Assembly: GCF_013409345.1 (NCBI RefSeq) | Contig: NZ_JACCBB010000001.1 | Location: forward strand, 4,340,001 to 4,404,000 | DNA: 64,000 nucleotides | Direction: 5' to 3' | Origin: Kineococcus aurantiacus | GTDB taxonomy: Bacteria > Actinomycetota > Actinomycetes > Actinomycetales > Kineococcaceae | Part shown: in pieces, positions 1 to 7,722 of the stretch | Numbering within the stretch: the stretch's first letter is position 1 | Layout of the letters: each line of letters starts with the position of its first letter | Translations under genes and position numbers: made by a program | The notes under the pieces: generated by a model | Told to the model about the DNA's origin: nothing | What the model saw: the letters and a program-made list of their open reading frames with translations, nothing else | The model's database searches: none

Positions 1-1533
1 ATGTCGAACCAGCAGGTGCTGGTCAGCGGTTGCTACATCGTCAAGGACGAGGAGGACGTGCTGGCGGCCTCGCTGCAGGCGCTGGGCCCCTTCGTGGACG
101 AGGTCGTGGTCTACGACACCGGGAGCTCGGACCGCACGCGTGAGATCGCGCGGGAGTTCGGTGCGGTGGTGGTGGAGGGTTTCTGGGACGACGACTTCGG
201 GGCGGCGCGCAACCGGGCGCTGGAGCACTGCCGGGGTCGGTGGGTCTTCGCCGTCGACGCCGACGAGGTCGCCACGGGTGACCCCCGCGCCTTCCGGCGC
301 TGCCTCCAGCGCTCGGACGCCACGGCCCTCAGCGTGCCGCTGACCTCCGACACGTGGGACGGCGTGACGGGGACGCTCAGCTTCCCCCTGGTCCGGGTCT
401 TCCTGCGGCGGCTGTGCCACTGGGAGGGTGCGCTGCACGAACAGCTGATGACGACCCAGGGCGCTCCCGCTGCCCAGCCCACCACCGGTGTCGGGCTTCA
501 GCACAGCGGGTACACCACCGTCCGCCAGCACCAGCGGGGCAAGGGCGAGCGCAACCTGCGGCTGGCCCGGCGCAGCGTCGAGGAGTCCCGCCCGCACGGG
601 TCTCCCCGCCTCGACACCCACCTCATCGACCTGGGTCGGTCAGCGCTCATGGCCGGGGCCCTGGAGGAGGCCGCCGCGGCCTTCGCCGAGGTCGACCGCC
701 GGGTCCTGACCTCCGCTCAGGGCGTGGTGGCTGCGCACAACGCCATCGCGGCCGCCACGGGGACCGGGGACCTGGAGGCGGCTCGCGAGTGGCTGACCGC
801 CGCTGCCGGTTGGGGCGAGACCCAGCCGGTGCTGGCGGGCCTGGAGGCCCGGATCGCCCTGGCCGCCGGTGACGCGGCTCGGGCCGTGGAGCTGCTGCAG
901 GACCAGGAGCACCTTCCCCAGGTCGACGGGGTCGTGTTCCGGGGACTGACGTTCGCCGAAGTGCACGTCAACGCCCTCCTCAAGCAGGAACGTCTGGAGG
1001 AGGCGGTCAGCCTGCTCTTGCGGCACGTGGCCGGGGGGCGCCTGAGCACCAGCTACGCGGGTTCCCTGCTCGTGCTGTCCCAGCTCGACGGCGGGGTGCG
1101 CCGGTTCGCCGAGGCTCTCCCGGCCGAGCTCGTCGTGCCCTGCCTGGGGCAGCTGGAGGTCAGCGACCCGCGCCTCGTGGACGAGCTCCTCGAAGCGCTC
1201 TGGGTCCGCGGTGGGTCCACGGCAGCTGTCCTGGCCAGCGCCAGCCGCCGGTGGCTCCAGCTCCCCTTCGAGCGCGCCCTCGTGTGGTCGTTGCGCCTGA
1301 GGGAAGCCGGCTTCCCCGACGAGTGCCCGCTGCGGCGCATCGTCGCATCCCCGGAACGGGACGCCCGCACGCGCGTGCTCAGCGGCGCTGTCCTCGTCGA
1401 GATCGGCGAGGGCGAGGTCCTGGCTGTCCTGGAGCCGCTCCTGGAGCAGCTCGACGAGAGTGAGGTCCCGGCACTGCTGGCCGAGCTGCGGGCCGTCGCA
1501 CCCGCCTTCGCCGCCGCCCTCGTCCCGGCCTGA
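1..1533 (+). CDS. Family 2 glycosyltransferase with helical repeat tail (copy 1 of tandem pair)
   Basis: A 510-residue protein that should transfer a sugar from a nucleotide-sugar donor; the acceptor cannot be read from sequence. The N-terminal GT-A fold shows KDEEDV near residues 15-20, YDTGSSD at 38-44 and the metal/nucleotide-binding acidic motif DADE at 86-89. The remaining 300+ residues are Ala/Leu-rich helices resembling TPR-like repeats, as in other GT2 enzymes that modify surface glycans or proteins. The ATG is base 1 of the window, so an upstream start cannot be excluded. Twelve bases separate it from a second copy whose first 253 bases are nearly identical. The setting is a glycosylation island next to flagellar genes. 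There is no signal peptide, so it is likely cytoplasmic. Confidence 0.85.
   Translation: MSNQQVLVSGCYIVKDEEDVLAASLQALGPFVDEVVVYDTGSSDRTREIAREFGAVVVEGFWDDDFGAARNRALEHCRGRWVFAVDADEVATGDPRAFRRCLQRSDATALSVPLTSDTWDGVTGTLSFPLVRVFLRRLCHWEGALHEQLMTTQGAPAAQPTTGVGLQHSGYTTVRQHQRGKGERNLRLARRSVEESRPHGSPRLDTHLIDLGRSALMAGALEEAAAAFAEVDRRVLTSAQGVVAAHNAIAAATGTGDLEAAREWLTAAAGWGETQPVLAGLEARIALAAGDAARAVELLQDQEHLPQVDGVVFRGLTFAEVHVNALLKQERLEEAVSLLLRHVAGGRLSTSYAGSLLVLSQLDGGVRRFAEALPAELVVPCLGQLEVSDPRLVDELLEALWVRGGSTAAVLASASRRWLQLPFERALVWSLRLREAGFPDECPLRRIVASPERDARTRVLSGAVLVEIGEGEVLAVLEPLLEQLDESEVPALLAELRAVAPAFAAALVPA
16..268 (+). repeat. Near-identical 253-bp duplication, unit 1
   Basis: Bases 16-268 and 1546-1798 (offset 1530) match by eye with only three differences, at 69, 103 and 181 of the first copy. 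The match starts exactly at the GTG used as start by the second gene and stops just after the DADE codons, where the two genes become clearly diverged. That pattern suggests recent duplication or gene conversion limited to the catalytic domain. Confidence 0.9.
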
Positions 1534-1545
1534 TCCGGGGTCGCC

Positions 1546-1798
1546 GTGCTGGTCAGCGGTTGCTACATCGTCAAGGACGAGGAGGACGTGCTGGCGGCTT
1601 CGCTGCAGGCGCTGGGCCCCTTCGTGGACGAGATCGTGGTCTACGACACCGGGAGCTCGGACCGCACGCGTGAGATCGCGCGGGAGTTCGGTGCGGTGGT
1701 GGTGGAGGGTCTCTGGGACGACGACTTCGGGGCGGCGCGCAACCGGGCGCTGGAGCACTGCCGGGGTCGGTGGGTCTTCGCCGTCGACGCCGACGAGC
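1546..1798 (+). repeat. Near-identical 253-bp duplication, unit 2
   Basis: Second copy of the segment at 16-268, with three base differences seen by eye. Two of them change residues (V to I and F to L) and one is silent. It encodes the catalytic half of the second glycosyltransferase. Confidence 0.9.
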
Positions 1799-3075
1799 TG
1801 GTCCGCGGTGACGCAGGGGCCTTCCGCGACGCGTTGCGCGCGAGCACGGTGGACTGGCTCCACGTCGCGCAGGTGTCGGAGGTCATCGCCGGCACCGGCC
1901 GGTCCGTGGAGTGCTTCGTCCCCCGTCTCCTGCGGCCGGCCACGTGCCGCTGGGAGGGTGCGATCCACGAGCAGATCGTGGCGATCGGCGCTCCCGTCCG
2001 TGGAGCGGGGACGACCGAGCTCCTGCTGGAGCACAGCGGTCTGGATCCCGCGCGCCGCCGCGCGCAGGGGAAGGACGACCGCAACCTGCGGGTGGCCGAG
2101 CAGGCCCTGGCCCGCGCGCGCCGCGACGGGGAGGACACCGGTCCGCACCTGGTCGAGGTCACCCGCGCGGCGTGGGCGGCGGGGCAGCCGTCGCGGGCTG
2201 CGGTGGCTCTGGCGGAGGCCGACCCCGGATCGCTGTCCGGGCACCTGGGTCTGCGGGCCGCGCACGTCGCCGTCGACGTCGCCGTGGCCGTGGGGGAGCC
2301 GAGCCTCGCCGCGCCCTGGCTCGGCCGACTGCGGGAGTGGGGCGAGACCGACGCCGTGCGCGACGGCCTCGCCGCCCGGCTCGCGCTGAGCACCGGGGAC
2401 GCTGCCAGCGCAGTGGCGCTGCTGGCGAGGCAGGCGCGGACCGTGCGGGTGGACAGCGCCATCGCCGCGGGTCTCACCTTCGCCGACACCCTGATCGACG
2501 CCCTCACCCGGCTCGCCCGCTTCGACGAGGCGGTCGACCTGCTGGTCGAGCACGTGGCGGCCAGCACCTTCGTGGTGTCCCCGGTCCGGGCGGTCCTACT
2601 GGCCGGTCGCGCGCCCGGCGGCCCGGGCCGGCTGGCGCGTGCCGTGCCCGAAGCCCTGCTCGTGCCGTGGATCGGTGAGCTCGCCCCGCACGGAGCGGAG
2701 GTCACCTGCGCGTTCTTCGAGGGGCTGTGGGCGGCTGATCGCTGCCGTCCCGCGGTGCTGGCTGCGGCGGCTGGCCAGTGGGCCACGTTGCCCTTCGACG
2801 AGGCGCTCACCTGGTCGCTGCGGTTGCGGGAGGCCGGCCTGGCCGGGCACTGCCCGCTGCGGCGCGTCCTCACGGGTGGGGAGCGCGACCTCGTCACGCG
2901 CGTGCTCAGCGGCGCGGTGCTCGTGGAGATCGGGGAGCACGCGGCGCTGCGGCACCTCGAGCCGCTGCTGGCGGCCATCGACGAGGAGACCGCGGCCCGG
3001 CTGCTGCCCCGGCTCCGCCGAGTGGCACCGCGGTTCACCGCAGCTCTCCTACCCGCTTCGACTGAACGTGTGTGA
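1546..3075 (+). CDS. Family 2 glycosyltransferase with helical repeat tail (copy 2 of tandem pair)
   Basis: A 509-residue paralogue of the preceding gene with the same layout: KDEEDV, YDTGSSD and DADE motifs, then a long helical domain. The C-terminal block also matches copy 1 (both read TRVLSGAVLVEIGE). The central part is quite different, so acceptor choice may differ. The GTG start is taken because homology to copy 1 begins there; it lacks the first five residues of copy 1 and only a weak GGGG lies upstream. It starts 12 nt after copy 1 stops, so the two are probably co-transcribed. Donor and acceptor are unknown. Confidence 0.85.
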   Translation: MLVSGCYIVKDEEDVLAASLQALGPFVDEIVVYDTGSSDRTREIAREFGAVVVEGLWDDDFGAARNRALEHCRGRWVFAVDADELVRGDAGAFRDALRASTVDWLHVAQVSEVIAGTGRSVECFVPRLLRPATCRWEGAIHEQIVAIGAPVRGAGTTELLLEHSGLDPARRRAQGKDDRNLRVAEQALARARRDGEDTGPHLVEVTRAAWAAGQPSRAAVALAEADPGSLSGHLGLRAAHVAVDVAVAVGEPSLAAPWLGRLREWGETDAVRDGLAARLALSTGDAASAVALLARQARTVRVDSAIAAGLTFADTLIDALTRLARFDEAVDLLVEHVAASTFVVSPVRAVLLAGRAPGGPGRLARAVPEALLVPWIGELAPHGAEVTCAFFEGLWAADRCRPAVLAAAAGQWATLPFDEALTWSLRLREAGLAGHCPLRRVLTGGERDLVTRVLSGAVLVEIGEHAALRHLEPLLAAIDEETAARLLPRLRRVAPRFTAALLPASTERV

Positions 3076-3090
3076 CGTGTGACATAGAGT
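3064..3090 (+). promoter_or_regulatory. Candidate promoter of the leader ORF and glycosyltransferase-methyltransferase gene
   Basis: GAACGTGTGTGACGTG overlaps the end of the preceding gene and is followed by TAGAGT (3085-3090), a TANNNT-type -10 box, seven bases before an ATG at 3098. A very similar string, GAACGTGTGACGTGCGAAAC, stands at 13862 ahead of another glycosyltransferase-like gene. A shared promoter or operator is inferred, not shown. Confidence 0.4.
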
Positions 3091-3097
3091 GATACCC

Positions 3098-3160
3098 ATG
3101 AGGTTCCAGCCCGGCCCGCGGACCGCTCCCCCTTCCTCGTCGCCGGAAGGTGGCCGGTGA
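3098..3160 (+). CDS. 20-codon candidate leader peptide, translationally coupled to the next gene
   Basis: ATG-initiated 20-residue ORF (MRFQPGPRTAP then PSSSPEGGR) ending at TGA 3158-3160. Its stop overlaps the GTG start of the next gene as GTGA, the coupling arrangement used repeatedly in this genome. The ATG sits 7 nt after a TAGAGT box, so the mRNA could begin at this start codon. The peptide is Pro/Ser-rich with no Trp, His or Leu run that would suggest classic attenuation. It may simply bring ribosomes to the downstream GTG. Coding status is unproven because the ORF is very short. Confidence 0.4.
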   Translation: MRFQPGPRTAPPSSSPEGGR

Positions 3161-4563
3161 TCGCCTTCGGTGTCTGCATCGGCACCGAGCAGAAGTTCCG
3201 GGACTTCGCCGCCGCCGGGATCGCCCGCCACGGCGAACCGGACGCACCGATCGCCGAGTCCCGCGACAACGACTCCATCTTCACGGCCTACAACGAGATC
3301 CTCGACGCCTTCGGCGATGCTGAGGGCCTCGAAGCGCTCGTCCTGCTGCACGAGGACACCGAGATCCGCGACCCGGACTTCTGCGTCAAGGTGCGTACCG
3401 CGCTGGCCGACCCCGAGGTCGCCGTGGTCGGGACCGTCGGAGCCCGGGGGGTGACGTCGCTCGCCTGGTGGCAGGCCGAAGGGCTCGGCCGGTGCACCGA
3501 GACCCGGGGAACCGTCGACTTCGGCGGCGGCGAGCACGACGCCGACAGCGTGGACGGGTTGCTCATGGTGCTCTCACCCTGGGCAGTGCGGAACCTGCGC
3601 TTCGACGCCGACCGCTACACCGGCTTCCACGGCTACGACGTGGACTTCTGCTTCGCCGCGCGTGCGGCCGGCAAGCGTGTCCGGGTAGTGGAGTTCGACC
3701 TCTTCCACCACACCAAGGGAGGTCTGGGGGACGAGGACAACTACCATCGCTGCGACGCGGAGTTCCGGGCGAAGTGGTTCCCGGCGTCCCCCGTCCGCGA
3801 GGCGGCCTGCCCTTGCTGCACCAACCCGGTCCGCGCCACTGCCGACGGCGCGCCCGAGCTCGTGACGTGCACCGAGTGCGGCACGGCGGTCACCTTCCCC
3901 GTCCCCGGAGGGACAGAGGGTCGCGAAGGCGCGTGGATGAGTCCCGCCGGGCGTGAGCAACGACGACGTGAGGCGCGCATCCGGGTCGATTGGCTGGAGA
4001 CGCACCGCCCCCAGGGCGCCCTGCTGGAAGTGGGGGCCGGCACGGGGGAGTTCGCCCGCGCCGCGCAGGACGACGGGTACACCGTCGTCGCTCTGGAGTC
4101 CGACGCGCGGGCCGCGCGCGAGTGCGAGCAGCTGGGTCTGGCGACCCTGGCCGGTTCGATCGCCGACCTGCGCGTCTCGTTGCGCGACAACACCCTCGAC
4201 GCCGTCGCGGCCTGGCACGTCCTGCCCCGGCTACCGGAGCCGGCGGAGTTCCTCCGGCACGTCCGCGCCCTGCTCAAGACCGGGGGGCACCTCCTCCTGG
4301 AGGTCCCCAACGGCGAGGCGTGGACAGCCCGACGTGACCCGGCTCGTTGGCTCGCTGAGCACCCCGGCCACCTCCACCACTTCTCCGAGCGCGGCCTGCG
4401 TGCGCTGCTGGAGCAGGAGGGTTTCCGCGTCGTCACCTCCCTGCCCTTCACGACGCGCGTCTACGACGCAGCGTCCACCTGGGACCTGCGGACGCGGGAG
4501 TGGCGGCGGGCCGGCGGGGAACCGCCGCTGGAACTCCTGCGCGTGGTCGCCGTCGTCGTCTGA
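3157..4563 (+). CDS. Glycosyltransferase-like domain fused to zinc ribbon and SAM methyltransferase
   Basis: A 468-residue fusion. Residues 1-210 resemble the StrF-type family of small GT-A glycosyltransferase-like domains: FGVCIGTE at the start, SRDNDSIFTAYNEIL, LLHEDTEI with an acidic pair, and GFHGYDVDFCFAARAAGK. Next comes a probable zinc ribbon (CPCC, then CTEC about 20 residues on). Residues 270-440 are a class I SAM-dependent methyltransferase with the glycine-rich motif LLEVGAGTGEFA, an acidic residue after VVALES, and the late motif HHFSERGLRALLEQEGF. Such fusions suggest addition of a sugar followed by O-methylation of the glycan. The GTG start follows GGAAGG and overlaps the stop of the leader ORF. 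Substrates are unknown. Confidence 0.75.
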   Translation: MIAFGVCIGTEQKFRDFAAAGIARHGEPDAPIAESRDNDSIFTAYNEILDAFGDAEGLEALVLLHEDTEIRDPDFCVKVRTALADPEVAVVGTVGARGVTSLAWWQAEGLGRCTETRGTVDFGGGEHDADSVDGLLMVLSPWAVRNLRFDADRYTGFHGYDVDFCFAARAAGKRVRVVEFDLFHHTKGGLGDEDNYHRCDAEFRAKWFPASPVREAACPCCTNPVRATADGAPELVTCTECGTAVTFPVPGGTEGREGAWMSPAGREQRRREARIRVDWLETHRPQGALLEVGAGTGEFARAAQDDGYTVVALESDARAARECEQLGLATLAGSIADLRVSLRDNTLDAVAAWHVLPRLPEPAEFLRHVRALLKTGGHLLLEVPNGEAWTARRDPARWLAEHPGHLHHFSERGLRALLEQEGFRVVTSLPFTTRVYDAASTWDLRTREWRRAGGEPPLELLRVVAVVV

Positions 4564-4593
4564 GCAGCCCTGGCATCCGGTCGGTGCCGTTCT

Positions 4594-6030
4594 TCACTCG
4601 GCGTAGCGGCCGAACGTCTGGCCCGCCGCCATCCCTAGGCTGCGCTGGGTGGGGGAGCAGGGGGTCTTGCGCAGTACGACTCGTGCGGCGGGAGGCGAGC
4701 CGGCTGGAGTCCCCGGGGTGGCTGGTACTGCCGAAGCGTGCATCAGGGCGAGCAGGTGCCTCGGGTCCTCGTGAAGCCACAGCTCCTGCAGAGCGGATTC
4801 CAGGACCTCCACCGGTGCGCCGCCGGGCCACACCAAGGACACCGCCCCGTTCTCCGCGAGCAGGTGCAGCGCCCAGCGCAGCACGGCGTCCAGTCGTACC
4901 GGGTGCGGGTCGACCTCGCCGAGCTCCACCACGTCGGCCTCGCCGCCCACGACACCGACCGGACCCCACCGCTCGGTGGCGACGGTGAGCTCGCCGCGGT
5001 CGCTGAATGCGGGCAGCAGCCAGTCGGGGCGTCGTTCGGGGCGGGTGCTCACGTTGACCCAGCCGGGGCGGTACCCCTCGGGTGCGTCGAGGACCACGCG
5101 GACCGGTGAGCCGTCGCGCGCGGCGGCCTCACGCAGTGACGGCACCGGCATGGTCGGCACCGGGGAGACCTTCGCCCAGCTCGCCAGTTCGTCGTACACC
5201 CCAGCCGCGGGAGCGGGTGTCCGGGCGAACTCCTCCAACATGGCGTGCGAGCGCGCTGCGAACTCGGGTGAGCGGAAGAACTCCAGGAACGCCTCCGGCG
5301 CCTCCGGGTCGAACCAGTGCACCGTCGAGGTGTAGACGCCGACGTCGTCACCGGGTGGGCGCACCTCGCTGACGAGAGGGGTTCCGCACGAGAGCACCAC
5401 CGAGGCGCGGACCTGCTCGAACCGGCCGCTGCCGTAGTGACCGACGTTGACCACGGCCTTCGCCTGGCGCACGAGATCGTCCCGGTCGGCCCCGTAGACG
5501 CCGAAGGGTGCGGTGAAGACGTTCGCCCCTGCCCGCTGGAGGCGTTCGAGGACGGTCTTGCGGCGCTCGTTGAAGCTTCCGAAGAACAGCAGGTCGAGCG
5601 GGCGTTCCTCGATCGGCACCGGGTCGGCAGGTGCCAGGTAGGGGGCGTAACCGAACGAGAGCAGGGGTGCCGCGGCGTGAGCGGGCCCGAGGTGCTCACG
5701 GTGCGCGGGGTCGTAGTCCACGACGCGGTTCTCCCGCAGCAGCTGCAGGTACCGGTTCGAGAGGGCTGCCCCGGAGGGGCCCAGCTGCTCGAGGTTCACG
5801 AAGACGCAGTCGAACTGCTCGCACCAACGGCGGTCGAAGCCCAGGTGGGCTCCGAAGACGAAGTTGACCTCCCCGGCGGTGAGCCGGTTCTTCACGACCT
5901 GCACGCGGACCCCGCGTCGGCGCAACTGCTCCTGCAGGTACAAGGCCGGGTCCAGCAGGACGAGGGAGTGCACGTACCCGCGCGGCTGCACGATGGAGAT
6001 CGTGGCCCGCCGGGTCGTCGACGCGGTCAC
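4594..6030 (-). CDS. Glycosyltransferase, GT-B/family 4-like
   Basis: A 478-residue protein. The N-terminal half starts TISIVQPRGYVHS and has a Rossmann-like pattern. The second half has DLLFFGSFNERRKTVLERL, VVNVGHYGSGRFEQVR and LSCGTPLVSEVRPPGDD, typical of the nucleotide-sugar-binding lobe of glycosyltransferases that scan and select a donor. The open frame extends upstream, but the GTG at 6030 is chosen because it overlaps the TGA of the preceding gene (GTGA), the habitual coupling in this genome. Donor and acceptor are unknown. It converges on the methyltransferase fusion with a 30-nt gap. Confidence 0.7.
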   Translation of the reverse strand: MTASTTRRATISIVQPRGYVHSLVLLDPALYLQEQLRRRGVRVQVVKNRLTAGEVNFVFGAHLGFDRRWCEQFDCVFVNLEQLGPSGAALSNRYLQLLRENRVVDYDPAHREHLGPAHAAAPLLSFGYAPYLAPADPVPIEERPLDLLFFGSFNERRKTVLERLQRAGANVFTAPFGVYGADRDDLVRQAKAVVNVGHYGSGRFEQVRASVVLSCGTPLVSEVRPPGDDVGVYTSTVHWFDPEAPEAFLEFFRSPEFAARSHAMLEEFARTPAPAAGVYDELASWAKVSPVPTMPVPSLREAAARDGSPVRVVLDAPEGYRPGWVNVSTRPERRPDWLLPAFSDRGELTVATERWGPVGVVGGEADVVELGEVDPHPVRLDAVLRWALHLLAENGAVSLVWPGGAPVEVLESALQELWLHEDPRHLLALMHASAVPATPGTPAGSPPAARVVLRKTPCSPTQRSLGMAAGQTFGRYAE

Positions 6031-6551
6031 CTCACCCACTGCGTCGCGGACAGGTGCTTCACCTCCTGCTGCGACACCAGGTCGAAGACCTGCTGGTTCA
6101 GCACCGTCGGCCCGGCGTCCGCCTCCAGCCTGGCGAAGGTGCACCCGCGGCTGGACAGGTACTGCTGCGCCTGGGAGTCCGCGGCGAGGTGCGTGAAGAC
6201 GGTCCCGTGCACCAGGGGCACCAACCCGGGCCCCAACCCCTGGTCCTGTGCCGCGCGCTCCAGGTCCGCGGGGAAGTCGAGGACCTCCACCCACCAGATC
6301 GCTACCACGCAGAGCCTGATGTCCAGAACGGCCAGCACGTCTTCGTTGCGCACGAGGACGAGCGCGTCCGGTGCGTCGGGGAAGTCGGTGACGGTGCTGG
6401 ACGCTGACGCCGCCTCGCACGTGGCGCCGTCTACCGCCGAGTGGACGACGGCGGCCTCGTAAGCCAGGGCGGCGGCGGACTCGACCACGCGGTGCACTTG
6501 TTGCGCTCCGGCGAGATCCTCCTGACCGGGGCAGAGGGCGAACAACCGCAT
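6027..6551 (-). CDS. Conserved-looking hypothetical protein upstream of glycosyltransferase
   Basis: A 174-residue protein that I do not recognise. It opens MRLFALCPGQEDLAGAQ and alternates short hydrophobic strands with helices, with no signal peptide or membrane segment. The order of elements could fit a small GT-A-like or nucleotide-binding fold, but no diagnostic motif is visible. The ATG lies 6 nt after TAGGGT, so leaderless translation is likely. The gene is translationally coupled to the glycosyltransferase at 6030, so a role in the same glycan pathway is inferred. Confidence 0.6.
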   Translation of the reverse strand: MRLFALCPGQEDLAGAQQVHRVVESAAALAYEAAVVHSAVDGATCEAASASSTVTDFPDAPDALVLVRNEDVLAVLDIRLCVVAIWWVEVLDFPADLERAAQDQGLGPGLVPLVHGTVFTHLAADSQAQQYLSSRGCTFARLEADAGPTVLNQQVFDLVSQQEVKHLSATQWVR

Positions 6552-6635
6552 GGCAGCACCCTATGCGCTCATCGTTGCGGAAGGGAAGCGAGTGACTACT
6601 GAGCGCAATGGCCGGTCGTCCGCCAGAATGGTGTG
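6552..6635. promoter_or_regulatory. Divergent promoter region with two leaderless-type -10 boxes
   Basis: An 80-nt divergent spacer. On the minus strand TAGGGT stands 6 nt before the ATG at 6551. On the plus strand CAGAAT (6624-6629) stands 6 nt before the GTG at 6636. Both fit transcription starting on the start codon. The -35 boxes are not obvious. Confidence 0.45.
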
Positions 6636-7712
6636 GTGACCGCTCGACCGGCTCGTGCGCCCTTCCTCAGCGCGGTGCTCATCGTCCGCGACGAGGTGCA
6701 CCGGGTCGGTGAGTGCCTCGACGCTCTGCCCGGCTTGGCCGACGAGATCGTCGTGCACGACACCGGTTCCACTGACGGCACGCTCGAGGAGCTGCACCGG
6801 CGGGACGTCGTCCTGGTCGAGGGGGCCTGGCGAGACGACTTCGCCGCCGCGCGCAACACCGCGCTCGCCGCTGCTCGGGGCGAATGGGTCCTCAGCCTGG
6901 ACGCCGACGAAGTCGTGAGCGCCGATCCTCGCGCCCTGCGGGCTCACCTGGACAGCGGTGGTCCTCCGCGACGGCTCGTCACCATTCTCAACGAGGAAGT
7001 CCCACCCGCCGGGGGTTACTCCTTCACCGCGGTGCGCCTCTTCAGGAGGGATGGAGCCAGGTGGAACGGGCGGCTCCACGAGCGGATCCTGCACGAGCGT
7101 GACCCGGAGGCTGAACCCGCACTCGTGCCCCCTGCCGTGCTCAGTCTCCACCACTCGGGTTACTCGACCCCGGAGGCGCTTCGACGCAAAGGAGAGCGCA
7201 ACGCCGTCCTGGCTCGACGGGCCCTCGACGAACTGCTCGTCACGCCGGGAGTCGATCCTCGTGCGGTAGCTGACGTGGCCCTCGACCTGGGACGTGCGCA
7301 CATGGGGGCGGGGCAGTTGCAACGAGCGGTCGAGGTGTTCGAAGCAGTGCGCGACGCCGAGGCCGACGGACGCTCCTGGCAGCGGGCCACCGACTACCTG
7401 GCCCGGCTTCTGCTCGGTGCAGGGCAGCCGGATCTCGCGCTCGGCCTCGCGGAGCAACTGCGAGCGCGGGGAGCGGGAACGAAGCACTGCGACTGGCTGC
7501 GTGCGCAGGCGCTGGCGCAGCTGCGACGCCCTGGTGAGGCGCTGGAGGCTTTGGCCCACGTCGACCAGCTCGTCGATCTGGACGGCCGGATTCGCGGGAC
7601 CGAGGCGGTCCGTGAACTGCGTTCACTCTGTCGTGAGATGCAGCTGGCTCTGCAGCGTGCGGCGGGCGCTCCGGTCACCCATCGAGTGAGTCCTCCCGTT
7701 CAAGAACCTTAG
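6636..7712 (+). CDS. Family 2 glycosyltransferase
   Basis: A 358-residue GT2 enzyme with AVLIVRDEVHRV, HDTGSTDGTLEEL and the acidic motif DADEVV after GEWVLS, and an R-L-H-E (GRLHERILH) element as in the tandem pair at the left edge. It is shorter than those, with a reduced helical tail. The GTG at 6636 is preferred over the in-frame GTG at 6633 because it sits 6 nt after CAGAAT. No ribosome-binding site is visible. It is followed after 10 nt by a second glycosyltransferase in the same direction, so an operon is likely. Substrates are unknown. Confidence 0.8.
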   Translation: MTARPARAPFLSAVLIVRDEVHRVGECLDALPGLADEIVVHDTGSTDGTLEELHRRDVVLVEGAWRDDFAAARNTALAAARGEWVLSLDADEVVSADPRALRAHLDSGGPPRRLVTILNEEVPPAGGYSFTAVRLFRRDGARWNGRLHERILHERDPEAEPALVPPAVLSLHHSGYSTPEALRRKGERNAVLARRALDELLVTPGVDPRAVADVALDLGRAHMGAGQLQRAVEVFEAVRDAEADGRSWQRATDYLARLLLGAGQPDLALGLAEQLRARGAGTKHCDWLRAQALAQLRRPGEALEALAHVDQLVDLDGRIRGTEAVRELRSLCREMQLALQRAAGAPVTHRVSPPVQEP

Positions 7713-7722
7713 GAGTGCAGTC

